Origin: Streptomyces sp. QL37
Lineage (GTDB): Bacteria > Actinomycetota > Actinomycetes > Streptomycetales > Streptomycetaceae
Assembly (NCBI RefSeq): GCF_002941025.1
Contig: NZ_PTJS01000001.1
Location: 1,798,001-1,862,000, forward strand
Length of the DNA stretch: 64,000 bases
Direction of reading: 5' to 3'
The first letter of the stretch is position 1. Each line of letters starts with the position of its first letter. Positions 62,588 through 64,000 of this stretch are shown in pieces. The position numbers and the translations under genes are program-made. The notes beneath the pieces were generated by a model. The model had not been told where the DNA came from. It did not search any database and saw nothing but the letters and a program-made list of their open reading frames with translations.

Positions 62588-64000
62588 ATGCCCCGACGTC
62601 CCGCCGGCCACACCCGCGGCCGCGCAGCCGTTCTGGCCTCTCTCACCGTCACCGCACTCGTCGCCACGGGCCACCCGGCCGGCGCCGCTCCCGCGGACAC
62701 GGACACGGACCCGATGAACCAGGCCTTCGAGCAAGCCGCCGAGGAATACGGCGTACCGCGTGACCTGCTCGCCGCCGTCGGCTACGGCGAGACGCACCTG
62801 AACGGGCACTCCGGACGCCCCAGCCAGGACAACGGCTACGGCGTCATGCATCTCGTGAGCAACCCCCTCAACCACTCCCTGGAGCAGGCCGCCGCACTGA
62901 CGGGTGAGTCCACGGCCGACCTGCGCGAGGACACCGAGGCCAACATCCTGGGCGGCGCGGCCGTACTGCGCAGCCACGCCGACGCGCTCGGGCTGGACAC
63001 GGCCGAGCGGGCGGACATCGACGCCTGGTACCCGGCCGTGGCCCGCTACAGCGGAACCGACGGCGCCGTCGCCGCGCTCTACGCGGACACCGTCTACACC
63101 TTCCTCGCCCAGGGGCTGCGGGCCACCGTCGCCGGGGGCGAGCTGGTCACGGTCACCTCCCGCCCCGTCTCCCCCGAGAAGGGCCCCCTCGCGAAGGCCG
63201 ACCTCACGGCCAAGAGCCCGGACTACCCCGCCGCGCTCTGGGTCGCCGCCAATTCCGCCAACTTCGCGGCGGGCCGCACGGCGACGGTGGACAAGGTCGT
63301 CATCCATGTCACGCAGGGCTCGTACGCCGGGACCATCAGCTGGTTCCAGAACGCGACGTCGAAGGTCAGCTCCCACTACGTGGTCCGCTCCTCGGACGGC
63401 CAGATCACCCAGATGGTGCGCGACTCGGACACCGCGTACCACGCCAAGAGCGCCAACGCCTCGTCGCTCGGCATCGAGCACGAGGGGTTCGTCGACGACC
63501 CGTCGTGGTTCACCGACACGATGTACCGTTCCTCGGCCGCACTGACGACGTACCTCTGCGACCGGTACGGCATCCCCAAGGACCGGTCGCACATCATCGG
63601 GCACAGCGAGGCCCCGGGCAACGACCACACCGACCCGGGCGCCAACTGGAACTGGACCTACTACATGCAGCTCGTCGGCGGCTCGGGCAGCGGGGCCGAC
63701 GGGCTGAGCTTCGCGTCGTACACGACCCAGAAGACGGGTTCGACGGGCGCCCAGGCCAAGGCCGTGCAGGCACTGCTCAACAAGCAGGGGTACGACGCGG
63801 GCACCGAGGACGGCATCTTCGGGGCGAAGACGGAGAGCGCCGTACGGTTGTTCCAGACCGCCCGTGGTCTCGACTCCGACGGGGCGGTCGGCCCGAAGAC
63901 CTGGACCGCGCTGCTCTCGGCCGGCACGACGCCGACGCTCGTCAGCGGCGCCTCGGGCGACGCGGTGAAGCGGCTCCAGCGGGCACTGACCGCCGCGCTG
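62588..64000 (+). CDS. secreted peptidoglycan amidase with lysozyme-like and PG-binding domains (runs off the right edge)
   Basis: 471 codons without a stop to the window end. Signal peptide to ~HPAGAAPA. Residues ~45-200 resemble a lytic-transglycosylase-like helical domain (YGVPRDLLAAVGYGETHLNG, with a candidate Glu). Amidase_2 domain: VDKVVIHVTQGSYAGTISWF (Zn His), SSHYVVRSSDGQITQMV, and HIIGHSEAPGNDHTDPG (second His and Asp-side ligand). Then peptidoglycan-binding repeats: GAQAKAVQALLNKQGYD, and a second beginning SGDAVKRLQRAL at the edge. ATG 62588 with GGAG upstream. N-acetylmuramoyl-L-alanine amidase, probably exported for wall turnover. Confidence 0.88.
   Translation, partial: MPRRPAGHTRGRAAVLASLTVTALVATGHPAGAAPADTDTDPMNQAFEQAAEEYGVPRDLLAAVGYGETHLNGHSGRPSQDNGYGVMHLVSNPLNHSLEQAAALTGESTADLREDTEANILGGAAVLRSHADALGLDTAERADIDAWYPAVARYSGTDGAVAALYADTVYTFLAQGLRATVAGGELVTVTSRPVSPEKGPLAKADLTAKSPDYPAALWVAANSANFAAGRTATVDKVVIHVTQGSYAGTISWFQNATSKVSSHYVVRSSDGQITQMVRDSDTAYHAKSANASSLGIEHEGFVDDPSWFTDTMYRSSAALTTYLCDRYGIPKDRSHIIGHSEAPGNDHTDPGANWNWTYYMQLVGGSGSGADGLSFASYTTQKTGSTGAQAKAVQALLNKQGYDAGTEDGIFGAKTESAVRLFQTARGLDSDGAVGPKTWTALLSAGTTPTLVSGASGDAVKRLQRALTAAL

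Overview
The window is high-GC DNA with the codon bias, gene families and TTA-codon scarcity of a Streptomyces-type actinomycete chromosome. It looks like a chromosomal arm or near-core region; I saw no tRNA, rRNA, CRISPR array, integrase or transposase.

Layout. (1) 1-5.1 kb: start of the purine-degradation island: 5' end of allantoinase, an AllR-like IclR regulator, a MobA-like nucleotidyltransferase and malate synthase A, then a decayed FAD monooxygenase. (2) 5.4-15.7 kb: mixed accessory genes: DUF4097 protein, serine hydrolase coupled to an orphan VWA-like fragment, acyltransferase, secreted lipase plus TetR regulator, GPP34 protein, fibronectin-III lipoprotein, maleylpyruvate-isomerase-like protein, alpha/beta hydrolase, and two tandem GH46 chitosanases that share a near-identical catalytic tract. 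(3) 15.7-23 kb: purine uptake and urate oxidation: two NCS2 permeases around an 8-oxoguanine deaminase, urate oxidase, 5-hydroxyisourate hydrolase, OHCU decarboxylase, plus an HTH protein and a thiamine-binding-like protein. (4) 23-30.4 kb: a Das-like aminosugar/oligosaccharide cluster: GntR regulator, ABC binding protein, two permeases, GH20 hexosaminidase and a CBM3-GH16 enzyme. (5) 30.5-37.1 kb: glyoxylate assimilation: hydroxypyruvate isomerase, tartronate semialdehyde reductase, catalase and, divergent, glyoxylate carboligase. (6) 37-47.7 kb: zinc-ribbon/Mrr-like protein, two acyl-CoA synthetases with a divergent GAF-LuxR regulator, an AlkZ-like gene shattered by nested direct and inverted repeats, DMT and MFS transporters, Xi-class GST. 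(7) 48-54 kb: a sulfonate-type operon (flavin reductase, SBP, permease, ATPase, FMN monooxygenase, aldo/keto reductase). (8) 54-64 kb: ROK regulator, secreted exo/endonuclease, an ACP-ketosynthase-hydrolase mini-operon, F420-type and FMN nitroreductases, and the 5' part of a modular amidase.

How it works together. Urate -> 5-hydroxyisourate -> OHCU -> allantoin -> (allantoinase; allantoicase would lie just left of the window) -> glyoxylate; glyoxylate then enters central metabolism by malate synthase or by Gcl -> tartronate semialdehyde -> glycerate. Catalase would dispose of the peroxide made by urate oxidase. The scattered pieces are tied together by two operator families that I can read directly: a 17-bp TTCAAC-N5-GTTGAA element in front of allB, aceB, the urate operon and catalase, and a TTCCG-N5-CGGAA element with a conserved upstream AGCAGAAA-like box near the IclR gene, hyi and gcl. 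The most unusual DNA is the mosaic at 42498-43851.
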